Shown one piece after another: positions 6,043 through 14,051 of a stretch of DNA of 15,147 nucleotides. This DNA comes from CAZGKW01 sp964526295 (GTDB lineage Bacteria > Planctomycetota > Phycisphaerae > FEN-1346): positions 1-15,147 of the forward strand of contig CAZGKW010000071.1 in NCBI GenBank assembly GCA_964526295.1. The letters run 5' to 3'. Each line of letters opens with the position of its first letter. The first letter of the stretch is position 1. The position numbers were made by a program, and so were the translations under genes. The notes below the pieces were generated by a model. The model did not search any database. It saw only the letters and a program-made list of their open reading frames with translations, and was not told the DNA's origin.

Positions 6043-8763
6043 TCACTGGCCTTCCTGCGGCCGCCGCGAATCGTAGCAGAAGATGCCGCGGGCGCCCCGC
6101 AGCACCCATCGGCCGTCGGCCATCGCGTGCGCGCCGACGATCGGCCAGTAGCCGGTCGTTGACAGGTGCATCGTGTGCCAGTCAATCTCCAGGGGACGAA
6201 CCTGCCCCTTCTCGCCGATCGCGTAGTAGTTGAACTCCGTGTGCCCGTGCGAAGGATCGCGCAGCACGAACACGCGGTCGTTCATCACCTGCACCGTGCC
6301 TGACGACCCGCAATCGGCCCGGCTGACGACCTTGCCCGTCTCGGCGTTGAGGGCGTAGAGCTTGCCGGTCGTGACGTTGCGGTAGAAGAACAGCCCGTCG
6401 CGGTACGGCGGCGCGGTGCGGTTGGCGTGGTATCGCTCGTCCAGGACCCAGAGCGGCCTGGCTTCGGTCTCCGCCAGGCGATACGCGACCATGACCCGAT
6501 CGATCCGTTCAGGGCGCACGATCGGATCGCCCAGCCTGCGGACCGGGACGTCCTTCGGCGCCTGGTCGCGATCGGCCTCGACGATCAGGACGTCGCCGCC
6601 GATCGACATCGTCGCACCGTTGGCCTGTTCACCCAAGCCCTTGATGGACCACTGCACCTTTCCGGAGCGCAGGTCGATGCCGTGAACACGGTCGGCGCAG
6701 TTGGCGATCACCCAGGTCTTGCCGTTGTGCGTCCACGCGAGCGGCTGGGCGAAGCGGCTGGCCACGTTCTCCACCGCCCACAGCACCTTGCCGTCGCGGA
6801 CATCCAAGGCGCGCAACCCGCCGCGCAGCTTCGGGCCGCCCGGCGCCACCAGCACACCGTCGATCACGGAAGCGACTTCACTCTCGCCGTTGGGCACAGA
6901 CCATTCGATCTCCCCGGTCCGTGCGTTGTGGCAGCGCAGTTGCCCGTTCGATCCCGTGACGAACACCCGGCCCTCGCCCGCACACAGCCACGCCGTGTAC
7001 GCGCCGCGTTTGCCCTTCCCGACCTCGTACAGGCCGACGTCGGGCAGGACCGACTTCCACAACGTTTGTCCGGTCGCCGCATCGAGGCAGAGCACCACGT
7101 CATCGCAGTGCCTGGCCCACAGCAATGCCATTGTCCGCTGCTTCTTCTGCTCGAAGCCGGCCATGATGTCCGGCAGCGGGCCGGTGCTGCCCGGGCGGAC
7201 GTAGAAGAAGTAGACCTTGCCGTCGTAGATGATCGGCGTGCCGCCGCCGGAAGCCGGCCCTTCGCGAAGCCACTTCCCCAGGTTGCTCTCGCCATACCGC
7301 GCCACCTGGCAGCGCCCGGGCATCGTCCGCTCACTCGCCCACAGCAGTCTCGCGTCGGAGAGCTTCTCGACCAGCTGCCGGGGACGCGAGTCGGCGGTCA
7401 GGCTCGGGTTCGGCCCGGCGAAGCAGGGCCACGCGTACGCGTCCTGGAGCCGATGGGCCTCGCGCCACGCCTGTTCACTTCGCGCCACGCCGGTCAGCTT
7501 CGCCTCGACCTTGCGTGCCTGACCCCACTTGCCCGCGTAAGTTCCCGTCAGTTCGCCATCCGACCAGCGGAGGTCCAGCTCATACGTCGCCTGCTCGTCC
7601 TCGTCCCACACCAGCGCGGAGCCGACCGGGAAGTGCAGCGTCGCCTTGCCGGTGATGCGATTGCCCTCGCGCTTGAGCTTCGATACGTCCGCCTTTCCAA
7701 GCTTGCGCAGGTAGCCGCGAACCGCGCCGGTTACCATGCGCTCGCCTTGCACCGTCAGCGCAAGCGTCGGCGTCCGGCTTCCGGATACGGCGTCGGGCAT
7801 CACCGCGGTCACCACCAGCGCATCGGGATGGGCAGGCGGATCGGTGCGCGTGATGTGGCCCAGCATGTTCCGCGCGGTGTTCACGCGCTTCCCGTCCTGG
7901 TAACTGTCCGCTTCGCCGGCGATCGTGTTGCCGACGAGTTCGCCGTCGAGTTTGAGCGTATGCCGCCCGCCCCGCACCGCATCGCCTGTCACCTCGATGT
8001 CCACCATCGCGGCCAGCCGGTCCTCCGTGAGTTGCGCTTCGTGTCCTACGACCTTGGCCTGCCACTTGCCCGCGCCGGACCGGCGGGGCTCGACCTTCAC
8101 CTCGGTCAGCGTGCCGTCCCTTAAGCGGAGGTCGATCTGGGCCTTGCCCCAGCGCGCCACATGGGCGTGGACGTAGAACAGACAATCGGTTTCCACGGTC
8201 GCGGTGACGGCCCCCTCTGCGCGGGCCCGCGCTTCGACGCTGCCATGCACCTCGCCGCGCAGCATCCGCCCGCCGACCACCGACCACGACAGGTCCGACG
8301 GCTCGACGAGCAACCCGTTCGCCGCGATGGTCATCGGGCCGCGCTGGGCGAATTCGCTCTGAAATGTCCCGGCCCATCGGCCACCCGTCAGCTTTGCGTC
8401 CAGCGTCAGGTCGGCCACATACACGCGGTTCTCGCCGGGATAGGCAAGGTTGACGCGCGCCTGCCCGGTGAGCCGGTCATCCTTCAGGCGTAGTTGATCA
8501 ACGTAAATCTGCCGATTTGCACGCTGGGCCGTGGACATCACCGCCCACGCCTGACGTAGGGCGCCGTCCTGCTCGCCCAGGTAGAGCAACAAGTCGCCGC
8601 CGTCCCGAAGCACGCCCGGCAACCGAAGCTCGTGCCGCATGTACGCGCCCGGTTTCTCCAGTCGCGCTACGGCCTGGGAGGGCGGCTCGGCCGGCGGTTC
8701 GGCGGTCGCGGCCGAGGCGGTGACGGCGAAGGCCAGCAATAAGAGCGAATGAAGGCGTGTCAT
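6043..8763 (-). CDS. Secreted PQQ-like beta-propeller protein
   Basis: A 906-residue exported protein. Residues 1-22 form a signal peptide (RLHSLLLLAFAVTASAATA). The N-terminal half (~30-430) holds at least three degenerate beta units ending in patterns such as DAKLTGGRWAGTF and SDGELTGTYAGKWG. At ~443 comes WPCFAGPNPS, a variant of the WPxFRGPN entry motif of planctomycete PQQ-like proteins. Propeller blades then run to the C-terminus, with repeated 'V.CLDAATGQTLWKS', 'CHNARTGEIEWS', 'ALDVRDGKVLWAVE' and 'GIDLRSGKVQWS' blade ends. Such propellers usually bind ligands or scaffold and need not bind PQQ. The start at 8763 has GGAGG 8 bases upstream and overlaps the previous gene (ATGA). It shares an operon with the sulfatase 25 bases downstream, so a role in sensing or handling the sulfated substrate is plausible but inferred. 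Confidence 0.88.
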   Translation of the reverse strand: MTRLHSLLLLAFAVTASAATAEPPAEPPSQAVARLEKPGAYMRHELRLPGVLRDGGDLLLYLGEQDGALRQAWAVMSTAQRANRQIYVDQLRLKDDRLTGQARVNLAYPGENRVYVADLTLDAKLTGGRWAGTFQSEFAQRGPMTIAANGLLVEPSDLSWSVVGGRMLRGEVHGSVEARARAEGAVTATVETDCLFYVHAHVARWGKAQIDLRLRDGTLTEVKVEPRRSGAGKWQAKVVGHEAQLTEDRLAAMVDIEVTGDAVRGGRHTLKLDGELVGNTIAGEADSYQDGKRVNTARNMLGHITRTDPPAHPDALVVTAVMPDAVSGSRTPTLALTVQGERMVTGAVRGYLRKLGKADVSKLKREGNRITGKATLHFPVGSALVWDEDEQATYELDLRWSDGELTGTYAGKWGQARKVEAKLTGVARSEQAWREAHRLQDAYAWPCFAGPNPSLTADSRPRQLVEKLSDARLLWASERTMPGRCQVARYGESNLGKWLREGPASGGGTPIIYDGKVYFFYVRPGSTGPLPDIMAGFEQKKQRTMALLWARHCDDVVLCLDAATGQTLWKSVLPDVGLYEVGKGKRGAYTAWLCAGEGRVFVTGSNGQLRCHNARTGEIEWSVPNGESEVASVIDGVLVAPGGPKLRGGLRALDVRDGKVLWAVENVASRFAQPLAWTHNGKTWVIANCADRVHGIDLRSGKVQWSIKGLGEQANGATMSIGGDVLIVEADRDQAPKDVPVRRLGDPIVRPERIDRVMVAYRLAETEARPLWVLDERYHANRTAPPYRDGLFFYRNVTTGKLYALNAETGKVVSRADCGSSGTVQVMNDRVFVLRDPSHGHTEFNYYAIGEKGQVRPLEIDWHTMHLSTTGYWPIVGAHAMADGRWVLRGARGIFCYDSRRPQEGQ

Positions 8764-9119
8764 GTTGGGTCCCTCCTGGTTCGCCGGGCCGAGCCGTGCA
8801 CGGCCCACCCGGTTGTGGTCACGGACAAGGGACATGACTCGGCTGCCGGGGAATGATCGCCCTCGTACGTCACGCCGTCCGTCGGCCACCAGTGCCAGTG
8901 GTAGCTGGTCGAGTACGCCGGCGGGTCCCAGTCGGAGTTCACGCCGATCACCAGCGACTCGCCGGGCCCCAGGAAATGCGCATCGCGGTTGTCTCGGAAA
9001 CCGTTGCCGTCGGTATCCACCCACCCCGGCGGGTTGAAATCACCCGCCGCGAGCGACGGCCCTGCCGCCGGCAACACCACCGCCACGCCCGCCACCCAGG
9101 CGTTGGACGCCGTTGTCAT
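8760..9119 (-). CDS. Small probably secreted protein of unknown function
   Basis: This 119-residue frame starts at ATG 9119 with a weak GAAG ribosome site. Residues ~8-25 are hydrophobic (WVAGVAVVLPAAGPSLAAG) and could be a signal peptide, although the n-region lacks positive charge. The next part is Asp/Gly- and aromatic-rich: WVDTDGNGFRDNRDAHF (a calcium-loop-like DTDGNG), then GVNSDWDPPAYSTSYHWHWW. The last ~35 residues look less ordered, and their codons also carry the ribosome site of the next gene. The stop overlaps the PQQ-like gene by ATGA, which supports real translation and coupling. I do not recognise the family; it could be a remnant of a longer dockerin-like protein. Confidence 0.5.
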   Translation of the reverse strand: MTTASNAWVAGVAVVLPAAGPSLAAGDFNPPGWVDTDGNGFRDNRDAHFLGPGESLVIGVNSDWDPPAYSTSYHWHWWPTDGVTYEGDHSPAAESCPLSVTTTGWAVHGSARRTRRDPT

Positions 9120-9492
9120 AGTGGATATCTTCTTTGGAGTACGAGTCCGCGAAGACGGTGCGGCCGAGGTTAAACCGTTCGCCGCCCACGGGAGTGGCGA
9201 CGGAAAAGGTCCGGCGGGTGGCGTCGTCTGCAAGCGGGACTTACTTGCAGGGACTCCGGGTCGCAGACTGGGGGTATGCGCGGGCCACCCGGGCGCCGGC
9301 CGCCGTCGCCATGGGCGCCCTCCCAAGCGCCCCCGCCACCGCCGGCCGGATCGTCCGTTTCAGGGTCCTCGTCTCCCGGGCTCGGTCGACTTCGCGGACG
9401 CCGCCGTCTGTAATTGTGAAGGAGGCGCCGGGCCTGGTTTCTACGCCGGCCGGCGCCTCACCGGTTGTCTCAACCGACAAGGACCCGCGAAC
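9120..9492. other. Non-coding gap between the PEP-CTERM gene and the sulfatase operon
   Basis: Open frames exist on both strands, but none has a start with a ribosome site or a recognisable domain. The only structured part is the pair of hairpins just after the PEP-CTERM stop. A minus frame from 9240 to 9040 reads protein-like in places (TPVGGERFNLGRTVFADSY) but begins right after a stop and overlaps the small secreted protein, so it may be a gene remnant. No clear promoter for the downstream operon could be read, so read-through from the PEP-CTERM gene is possible. Confidence 0.4.
9422..9476 (-). terminator. Hairpin pair downstream of the PEP-CTERM gene
   Basis: Two hairpins follow the stop codon at 9493 on the minus strand. 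The first is CGGTTG/CAACCG with a 3-base loop (9462-9476). The second is GAGGCGCCGG/CCGGCGCCTC, a perfect 10-bp stem with an 18-base loop (9422-9459). Only a weak run (CTTCACAATT) follows, without a real U tract. They could end or attenuate transcription, or protect the mRNA 3' end. Confidence 0.45.
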
Positions 9493-10314
9493 TTACCGCC
9501 TGCGGCGAAGGAGCAGGCCCAATCCGCCGAGGGCCAGCAGCGTCAGCGTGGCGGGTTCGGGGACGATGGCGTCATAGTTGTTGGAAACGTCCGTGGCACT
9601 CAAGGCGTTGCTGTAAATTTGCACCAGGGCGACCTGCCCGTCAAAGGCTTCCCAGGCTCCCTCCGGCGGAAGATCGGCGCTCCAGGACCCCACGTCATCG
9701 CCGCCACCGCCGTTGTCGTAGCCGAGGCCCGCGTCATCGTTGCCGCCCCAGTCGTTGCTGGTCTGCCCGTCAAAGGAGGCCACCTGCGAACCGTTGACGT
9801 ACAGGTAGTTCTTCTGTGCGGTCCTCTCGGCCGTGCCGACGATGTGGATGAACTCCGACTGCTGGGCGGCGGGCAGGTTCGTCAGGTTGTGGGTTAGAGC
9901 AATCCCGTCGCTCGTCTTCTTGCCGTGGCGGAACGTCAGTGTGCCGTCCTTGGCGAGGTAGAACGACAGTCCCTTGGACCGGCCCGTTTCGTAGATGACC
10001 TGAAGAGCGTCCGTGGTGTCGGTCAGGGCGTCGAACTTGACCCATAGTTCGAAGCTTACGGCGTCCTGGAACCCGACCGGTCCGCTGTCGGCATGGTCAT
10101 CGACCCCGTCGAACTCGTAGGCCTTGTCGAAGTACGGGGACGACGTCGTCACCACGGCCGCGTCGCCGTAGGCGGTCAGATCGAGAGCACCCACCTGATC
10201 GTCCCAAGGCGCGGTTGCGTTGCCGGGGTCGTACTGGTGGATCATCGCCGCCTGGGCGGTCGTGGCCCCGCCCAGAAGCCCCACACAAAGGAGCGCGGTC
10301 AGAAGGCGTCGCAT
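9493..10314 (-). CDS. LamG-like protein with PEP-CTERM sorting signal
   Basis: A 273-residue exported protein. Residues 1-22 form a signal peptide (RRLLTALLCVGLLGG, cleavage likely after AQA22). Residues ~25-245 match a LamG/concanavalin-type jelly roll: KAYEFDGVDDHAD, VSFELWVKFDA, NYLYVNGSQVASFDG and the closing FDGQVALVQIYSNALSATDV are typical of that fold. The C-terminus carries a PEP-CTERM signal: VPEPATL (251-257), a hydrophobic span, then RRRR. In known systems exosortase cuts such tails and the protein is placed at the cell surface or in exopolysaccharide. GGGAGG 7 bases before the ATG supports the start. It is divergent from a XylR-type regulator, its likely controller, and points toward the sulfatase operon. 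A glycan-binding role is inferred. Confidence 0.9.
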   Translation of the reverse strand: MRRLLTALLCVGLLGGATTAQAAMIHQYDPGNATAPWDDQVGALDLTAYGDAAVVTTSSPYFDKAYEFDGVDDHADSGPVGFQDAVSFELWVKFDALTDTTDALQVIYETGRSKGLSFYLAKDGTLTFRHGKKTSDGIALTHNLTNLPAAQQSEFIHIVGTAERTAQKNYLYVNGSQVASFDGQTSNDWGGNDDAGLGYDNGGGGDDVGSWSADLPPEGAWEAFDGQVALVQIYSNALSATDVSNNYDAIVPEPATLTLLALGGLGLLLRRRR

Positions 10315-10489
10315 GGCATGGCCTCCCTGTTCTTGACCTCAAGTGACGTGTGTGCGGCCCAATTCTCGGCCTCACGGTGAAAGTATACCCGCGCATCGGG
10401 CGGCGTCTATCAAAGAGGGCACAAAAGCGTGTCGTTTTTGTTATTGGCTCGGACAGAATCCTCCGATATCATCCCCTGGGAGGCTCGCG
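10315..10489. promoter_or_regulatory. Divergent promoter region between PEP-CTERM gene and regulator
   Basis: For the minus-strand PEP-CTERM gene a good -10, TATACT (10387-10382), is visible without a clear -35, leaving a leader of about 60 bases. Inside that leader is a small inverted repeat, CTTGACCTCAAG (10332-10343). For the regulator, TTGGCT (10444-10449), 17 bp, TATCAT (10467-10472) is a fair sigma-70 match; the start would fall right at the GGGAGG ribosome site, giving a very short leader. Operator sites for the XylR-type protein probably lie here but cannot be assigned. Confidence 0.35.
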
Positions 10490-11644
10490 ATGCCGTCACT
10501 GATGCCCGAATACGAAACCCGGGTGACCCTTGTCCGGCTTAACAGCGAACTGGGCCACGACGTGACGGTCGGGGTTCACCGGTTCCTGGGGAATCGCCGG
10601 TGGGGCTGGAACCGGGCCGAGACCCCGGCGGAGCTGGCCGAGGCGGTCGCCGATCCGAAGGTCGCGGGAGTCATCGGCCACATTAGCGACCGAGCGATGG
10701 CCGAGGCGCTTCGCGAGAGCGGTCTGCCGGTGGTGAACACGTCCGGCAGCCTGCCGGAGGCGGGTTTCCCGCACGTCGGCGTCGACGATGAGGAGACGGG
10801 CCGCCTGGCCGCCCGGCACTTGGCGGACGCGGGGTTCGTGCACTTCCTTTTCGTGGGGATCGCGGGCCACGGTTACAGCGAGGCCCGGTGTCGCGGCTTC
10901 AAGGAGGTGCTGGCCGGGGTGCGGGGGGCGAACGTCGCCGTCGTGGAGTTCAATCTGGCGGACTGGAAGGCCGGCTACGACCAGGTCGCCCGGTCCCTGG
11001 CCGACCGGCCCAAGCCGCTGGGCGTCTTCGGCTGCCGGGACCCCCTGGCCGTAGACGTCTGCCGCGTGGCGCAGCAGGTGGGGCTCCACGTGCCCACGGA
11101 GGTGGCGGTGATGGGGGTGGACAACGTCCGGCAGACGTGCGAGTTCCACCAGCCGGCCCTCTCGAGCATCGCCCTGCCATGGGAGGAAGTGGGGTATGTC
11201 GCGGCCGATCTCCTGGATCGGATGATGGGCGGCCGGCCGCCGCCCGACGCCCCCGTCCTGCTGCCCCCGACGGGGGTGGTGAAGCGGGCCTCAACGGACG
11301 TCCTTGCCGTCGACGACCCGGTCCTGCGGGAGGGCCTGAGGCTGGTGGAGGCCCGGGCTTGCCGAGGCCTTACGGCCGGGGACCTGGCCGACGAGTTGGC
11401 CCTGACGCGGCAGGCCCTGCTGGAGACGTTCCGCGAGCACCTGGGCCGCACCCCGGGCGAGTACATCCGGGGGGTCCGCCTGAAGCGGGCCCGGGACCTG
11501 CTGGTCCAGACCGACCGGGACCTCGCCGACGTGGCCTTGACGTGCGGGTACGCCACCCAGTCGCACTTCACCCAAGCCTTCAAGAAGGCCACGGGATACC
11601 CCCCCGGGGCCTACCGCAAACGTCACCGCTTCCGGCGGCAGTAG
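10490..11644 (+). CDS. XylR-type transcriptional regulator (LacI sensor + AraC HTH)
   Basis: This 384-residue protein joins a LacI/periplasmic-binding-like sugar sensor (about 10-270) to a C-terminal AraC-type DNA-binding domain (about 280-380). In the sensor, VGVDDEETGRLAARHLADAGF (97-117) and AVMGVDNVRQTCEFHQPALSSI (206-227) are typical LacI-type core segments. The two helix-turn-helix units are around LADELALTRQALLETFREHL (299-318) and LADVALTCGYATQSHFTQAF (345-364), followed by KKATGYPPGAYRK, the usual AraC ending. This sensor-first order is that of the XylR group, abundant in Planctomycetota and normally activated by a sugar. The ATG at 10490 is preferred over an in-frame upstream start because GGGAGG lies 6 bases before it. 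Its divergent placement suggests control of the PEP-CTERM gene and perhaps the sulfatase operon. The ligand is unknown. Confidence 0.92.
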   Translation: MPSLMPEYETRVTLVRLNSELGHDVTVGVHRFLGNRRWGWNRAETPAELAEAVADPKVAGVIGHISDRAMAEALRESGLPVVNTSGSLPEAGFPHVGVDDEETGRLAARHLADAGFVHFLFVGIAGHGYSEARCRGFKEVLAGVRGANVAVVEFNLADWKAGYDQVARSLADRPKPLGVFGCRDPLAVDVCRVAQQVGLHVPTEVAVMGVDNVRQTCEFHQPALSSIALPWEEVGYVAADLLDRMMGGRPPPDAPVLLPPTGVVKRASTDVLAVDDPVLREGLRLVEARACRGLTAGDLADELALTRQALLETFREHLGRTPGEYIRGVRLKRARDLLVQTDRDLADVALTCGYATQSHFTQAFKKATGYPPGAYRKRHRFRRQ

Positions 11645-11779
11645 GGAGGCGGACGGCCTTCATCAAGAGAGTTCAACCCCGACGCCTCGCACGGGATCGC
11701 GGAGACTTTCAGCGGCCGCCTCGCGCTCCTCGCCTCCCTCGTCGCTGAACTTCAGAGCGTCGGGACAACGCCACATGCG

Positions 11780-12060
11780 CCGCCCTCAGGCCTCAAGCCT
11801 CACGCCTGCCGTCCGTCGCCATCCGCATCCCGATGACGACGTTCCGCAGGCGCAGCGGCCGCAAGGAGATCGTCCTGCCCGAGGTCGCCGCTCAGCCGCA
11901 ACCTGACGCGCCCGCCGCACGTCGCCGCTCGTGCTCGCCATCGCACGGGCACACCGCTGGCAGGAGGTGCTCGACTCGGGCGAGGTGGCCTCCGCCGAGG
12001 AACTTGCCAAGCACACCGGCGGCGACGCTGGCGGAACTGCTGCGAACTCCGCGATCCGCC
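11780..12060 (+). pseudogene. Decayed C-terminal fragment resembling a recombinase
   Basis: In plus frame 1 the sequence reads VAIRIPMTTFRRRSGRKEIV then LPEVAAQPQPDAP (about 11815-11916). The match continues in frame 3 as LAIARAHRWQEVLDSGEV and ASAEELAKHTGGD (about 11934-12027), then returns to frame 1 as LAELLRTP (12028-12051). Put together, this resembles the C-terminal tail of bacterial recombinase-family proteins: 'IPv..rrr.GRKeIvlPe', a helix 'alaRAfrWq..Ld.G', and a helix-turn-helix ending 'v..lLRLtlLaP'. Two shifts that cancel out, and the loss of the LLRLtlLaP ending, show decay. The catalytic domain is absent. It runs into a minus-strand gene, which it seems to truncate. Family assignment is by remembered pattern. 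Confidence 0.55.
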
Positions 12061-12350
12061 GGCCAATCGGCCGCCAACACCCACTGCTCACTGATCGGAC
12101 TGCGGAGCTCGGCGATATGTCGCTCGATCTCTGCCGGGTCGACAGGCGGCTGAAATCCCCTCGAAGCCAGTCCCCAGCGGACCATAGTGGCCGCGATCTG
12201 CTGTTGGCAGTTTGGAATCTCATTGCGCGGGGCATTGCCCTGAACACGGGCATGCACCCAGGCACCCAAGACGAAGAGCACAAGCAGGACTGTGGCACGC
12301 CTTCGTTCGGCACCAGATGTCAGCCTGAGCGCAGAGGATTGTTCGCTCAT
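11892..12350 (-). pseudogene. Small membrane protein, apparently truncated
   Basis: From ATG 12350 (AAGGAG 6 bases upstream) the frame encodes a charged N-terminus (SGAERRR), one membrane span (~20-33, TVLLVLFVLGAWVH), then a plausible extracytoplasmic part with NCQQQIAATMVRWGLASRGF and VDPAEIERHIAELRSPISE. After about residue 97 (base ~12060) the translation is the antisense of the recombinase-like fragment and loses protein character (Gly/Arg/Cys-rich), ending at 11892. The first ~95 codons therefore look like a real gene whose 3' end was replaced. It is divergent from the ECF sigma operon and could have belonged to the same regulon. No family recognised. Confidence 0.5.
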
Positions 12351-12603
12351 GTTCGGCTCCTTGGTACCGGTGGGAGAATGTGGCCTAGAGTCCCCCTCCT
12401 TAGAATATGTGCCCAGGCGGAGGCCCTTTTTTCGGACGGTTTTCTCGTGAAATGTTGCCGCGGCACATGGCCCGCCTTCCACCGACAGGGCTAGAATGCG
12501 GCAACGCCATTCCAGATAGCAGGAATAACGCGGGGGTGAATGGGCACTACAATAAGGGAAGAAGGGCCGATGCGGGCGCAATCAGAGCAGAGGGTTAGCA
12601 GCC

Positions 12604-13224
12604 GTGAGCAAGAGAATCCATAGCTTCTGGCACCGCCACGAACGCGAGCGGCGCAGCGCCCTTTATGAACAGTGGGTCCGGGACTTCAGCGCTGACCTAT
12701 ACCGGATGGCATACCGGCTTTGTGGCCATGCGAGTACGGCCGAAGACTTGGTACAGGAAACGTTCTACCACGCGTGGAAAGGCGCGGCGGCACTTTGCGA
12801 TCCGGAAAGGGCCCGACCGTGGCTGCTCAGGATTCTCCGGCATCGGTACGCTCACATGCTGCGGGACCAGTCTCGCCGGATTCACACGATGGCTTGCGGA
12901 GAAGGGCTGGCCGGGCAGGCCGTGGACACCGAGGCGTCGCCATCGGACCGGCTGGCCGAACGGGACGCCCTCCAGGTCGCTCTGGACGCACTCGACGACA
13001 ACCTGAAGGTTCCGCTACTGATGGTGCTGCAAGAGGGACTCACCTGTCGCGAGGCGGCGGACGAACTCGACATCCCTCTGGGCACGGTGCTCTCGCGAAT
13101 CCATCGCGCCCGCCAGCGGCTGCGTGGTGTTCTGGAGTACCGCAGCCGCTCAGGGGGTGACAGCAGTGAACGGAAGACGGACGAGGATGAGCCGAGGAAG
13201 TTTCGGCTGAGAGGTGGAGCATGA
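12604..13224 (+). CDS. ECF RNA polymerase sigma factor
   Basis: A 206-residue sigma-70-family ECF factor. Region 2 (~25-90) includes DLYRMAYRLCGHASTAEDLVQETFYHAW and RPWLLRILRHRY, the core-binding and -10-recognising helices. Region 4 (~122-176) includes LDDNLKVPLLMVLQEGLTCREAADEL and PLGTVLSRIHRARQRLR, the -35-reading helix-turn-helix. Regions 1 and 3 are absent, as expected for ECF. A ~30-residue charged tail (SGGDSSERKTDEDEPRKFR) follows region 4. The start is GTG 12604 with a weak AGAGGG about 9 bases upstream. The stop overlaps the anti-sigma gene by ATGA, so both are translated together. It probably directs its own operon. ECF group and target promoters cannot be fixed by eye. Confidence 0.93.
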   Translation: MSKRIHSFWHRHERERRSALYEQWVRDFSADLYRMAYRLCGHASTAEDLVQETFYHAWKGAAALCDPERARPWLLRILRHRYAHMLRDQSRRIHTMACGEGLAGQAVDTEASPSDRLAERDALQVALDALDDNLKVPLLMVLQEGLTCREAADELDIPLGTVLSRIHRARQRLRGVLEYRSRSGGDSSERKTDEDEPRKFRLRGGA

Positions 13225-13982
13225 ACGCCCAAGATCGGGAGCGATTGTTTGCGGACATGGGTGAGGCGGCGGCGCTTCCGGCGGACCATCCGCGGCGTCG
13301 CGAAGTCCTGGCTCGTGTTCAGCAGGCCGGTGCGTGGGCCGAGGACGAGTGGATTGCGCTGCTGGCGGCGGACGAGAGGTTGCGTGTCGAGCTGGCTCGG
13401 GTGCCGGTACCTGCCGGTCTGCGGGAGCGCCTTCTCGACATTCCGCCTGCGCTGCCTGCGGCCGAACGAGGAAGAGGATGGCGGCGGACCGCGGCGGCCC
13501 TCGCAGTTGTGGCGGCGATGGTTCTGGCCGCCGTCGTGGCCTGGCCGTGGCTGAGCAGTGAGGGCCGAGCTGAGGCGGCCATCGAGCGGGTGGCCGGATT
13601 GGCGGTCACGAACCACGAGCATCGGCCGGTCCTGACGGTGGAATCGAGCGACCCTTCTGCTGTCCGCGATGCACTGAGCGGGGCGACGAAGATGCCGGTG
13701 GAGCTGCCACTGCTCGGCCGGGGCTACCGGATCGAGGGGGGCCGTATCTGTCGTCTGGCGGAACGGCCGGTCGTCTACACCCGTTGGGAATATGACGGTC
13801 GCGAACACTCGCTTTTCCAGTTTGACTTGGAGGATTTCGGCCTGAAGGACGGGTTCACCGAGCGAACGGCCTCGATCCGGTCGGAGGGCCCGCCGTTCGC
13901 CACGCATCAGGTGGTGATGTGGTCAGATGGCCGTTGCGGCTACGCCCTGGTGTGTGAACAGGGTGGCGGGAACAAGAGTTGA
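13221..13982 (+). CDS. Membrane anti-sigma factor without zinc motif
   Basis: This 253-residue protein overlaps the ECF gene by four bases, the standard place for its anti-sigma factor. Residues 1-85 would be cytoplasmic and bind the sigma factor; RVPVPAGLRERLLDIP (60-75) is typical of planctomycete anti-sigma proteins. One membrane span follows (~91-110, AAALAVVAAMVLAAVVAWPW). The extracytoplasmic part (~111-253) has MPVELPLLGRGYRIEGGRIC and VVMWSDGRCGYALVC, a sensor layout seen in other anti-sigma factors. The HxxxCxxC zinc site usual in the N-terminal part is missing; the matching place reads QQAGAWAEDEW. All three cysteines (177, 239, 245) are outside the membrane. With the thioredoxin-like protein next door this hints at thiol sensing, which is inference. 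Confidence 0.8.
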   Translation: MNAQDRERLFADMGEAAALPADHPRRREVLARVQQAGAWAEDEWIALLAADERLRVELARVPVPAGLRERLLDIPPALPAAERGRGWRRTAAALAVVAAMVLAAVVAWPWLSSEGRAEAAIERVAGLAVTNHEHRPVLTVESSDPSAVRDALSGATKMPVELPLLGRGYRIEGGRICRLAERPVVYTRWEYDGREHSLFQFDLEDFGLKDGFTERTASIRSEGPPFATHQVVMWSDGRCGYALVCEQGGGNKS

Positions 13983-14051
13983 GGGAACGACAGTTGCCGG
14001 CCGGACGACGGTCAGGCAGGAGTATAACAACCCTTACTTGGAGGACGGATC

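Noticed and set aside
9241..9480. Minus-strand 79-codon open frame between the PEP-CTERM gene and the sulfatase operon
   Set aside because: Its start lies in a hairpin, it has no clear ribosome site, and its composition is Ala/Arg/Thr-rich with no domain.
11672..11835. Read-through frame after the XylR-type regulator (IAETFSGRLALLASLVAELQ)
   Set aside because: It looks helical and could be more of the recombinase-like remnant, but it is in a different frame and has no start or recognisable family.
12525..12553. Possible promoter of the ECF operon with -10 TACAAT, sharing the 10-mer GCACTACAAT with the toxin-antitoxin promoter
   Set aside because: No good -35 at 16-18 bp, no palindrome around the shared 10-mer, and one shared 10-mer can arise by chance. 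A motif search over other ECF promoters would be needed.
13994..14028. Promoter-like TTGCCG and TATAAC before the thioredoxin-like gene
   Set aside because: The 23-bp spacer is too long; co-transcription with the anti-sigma gene is simpler.
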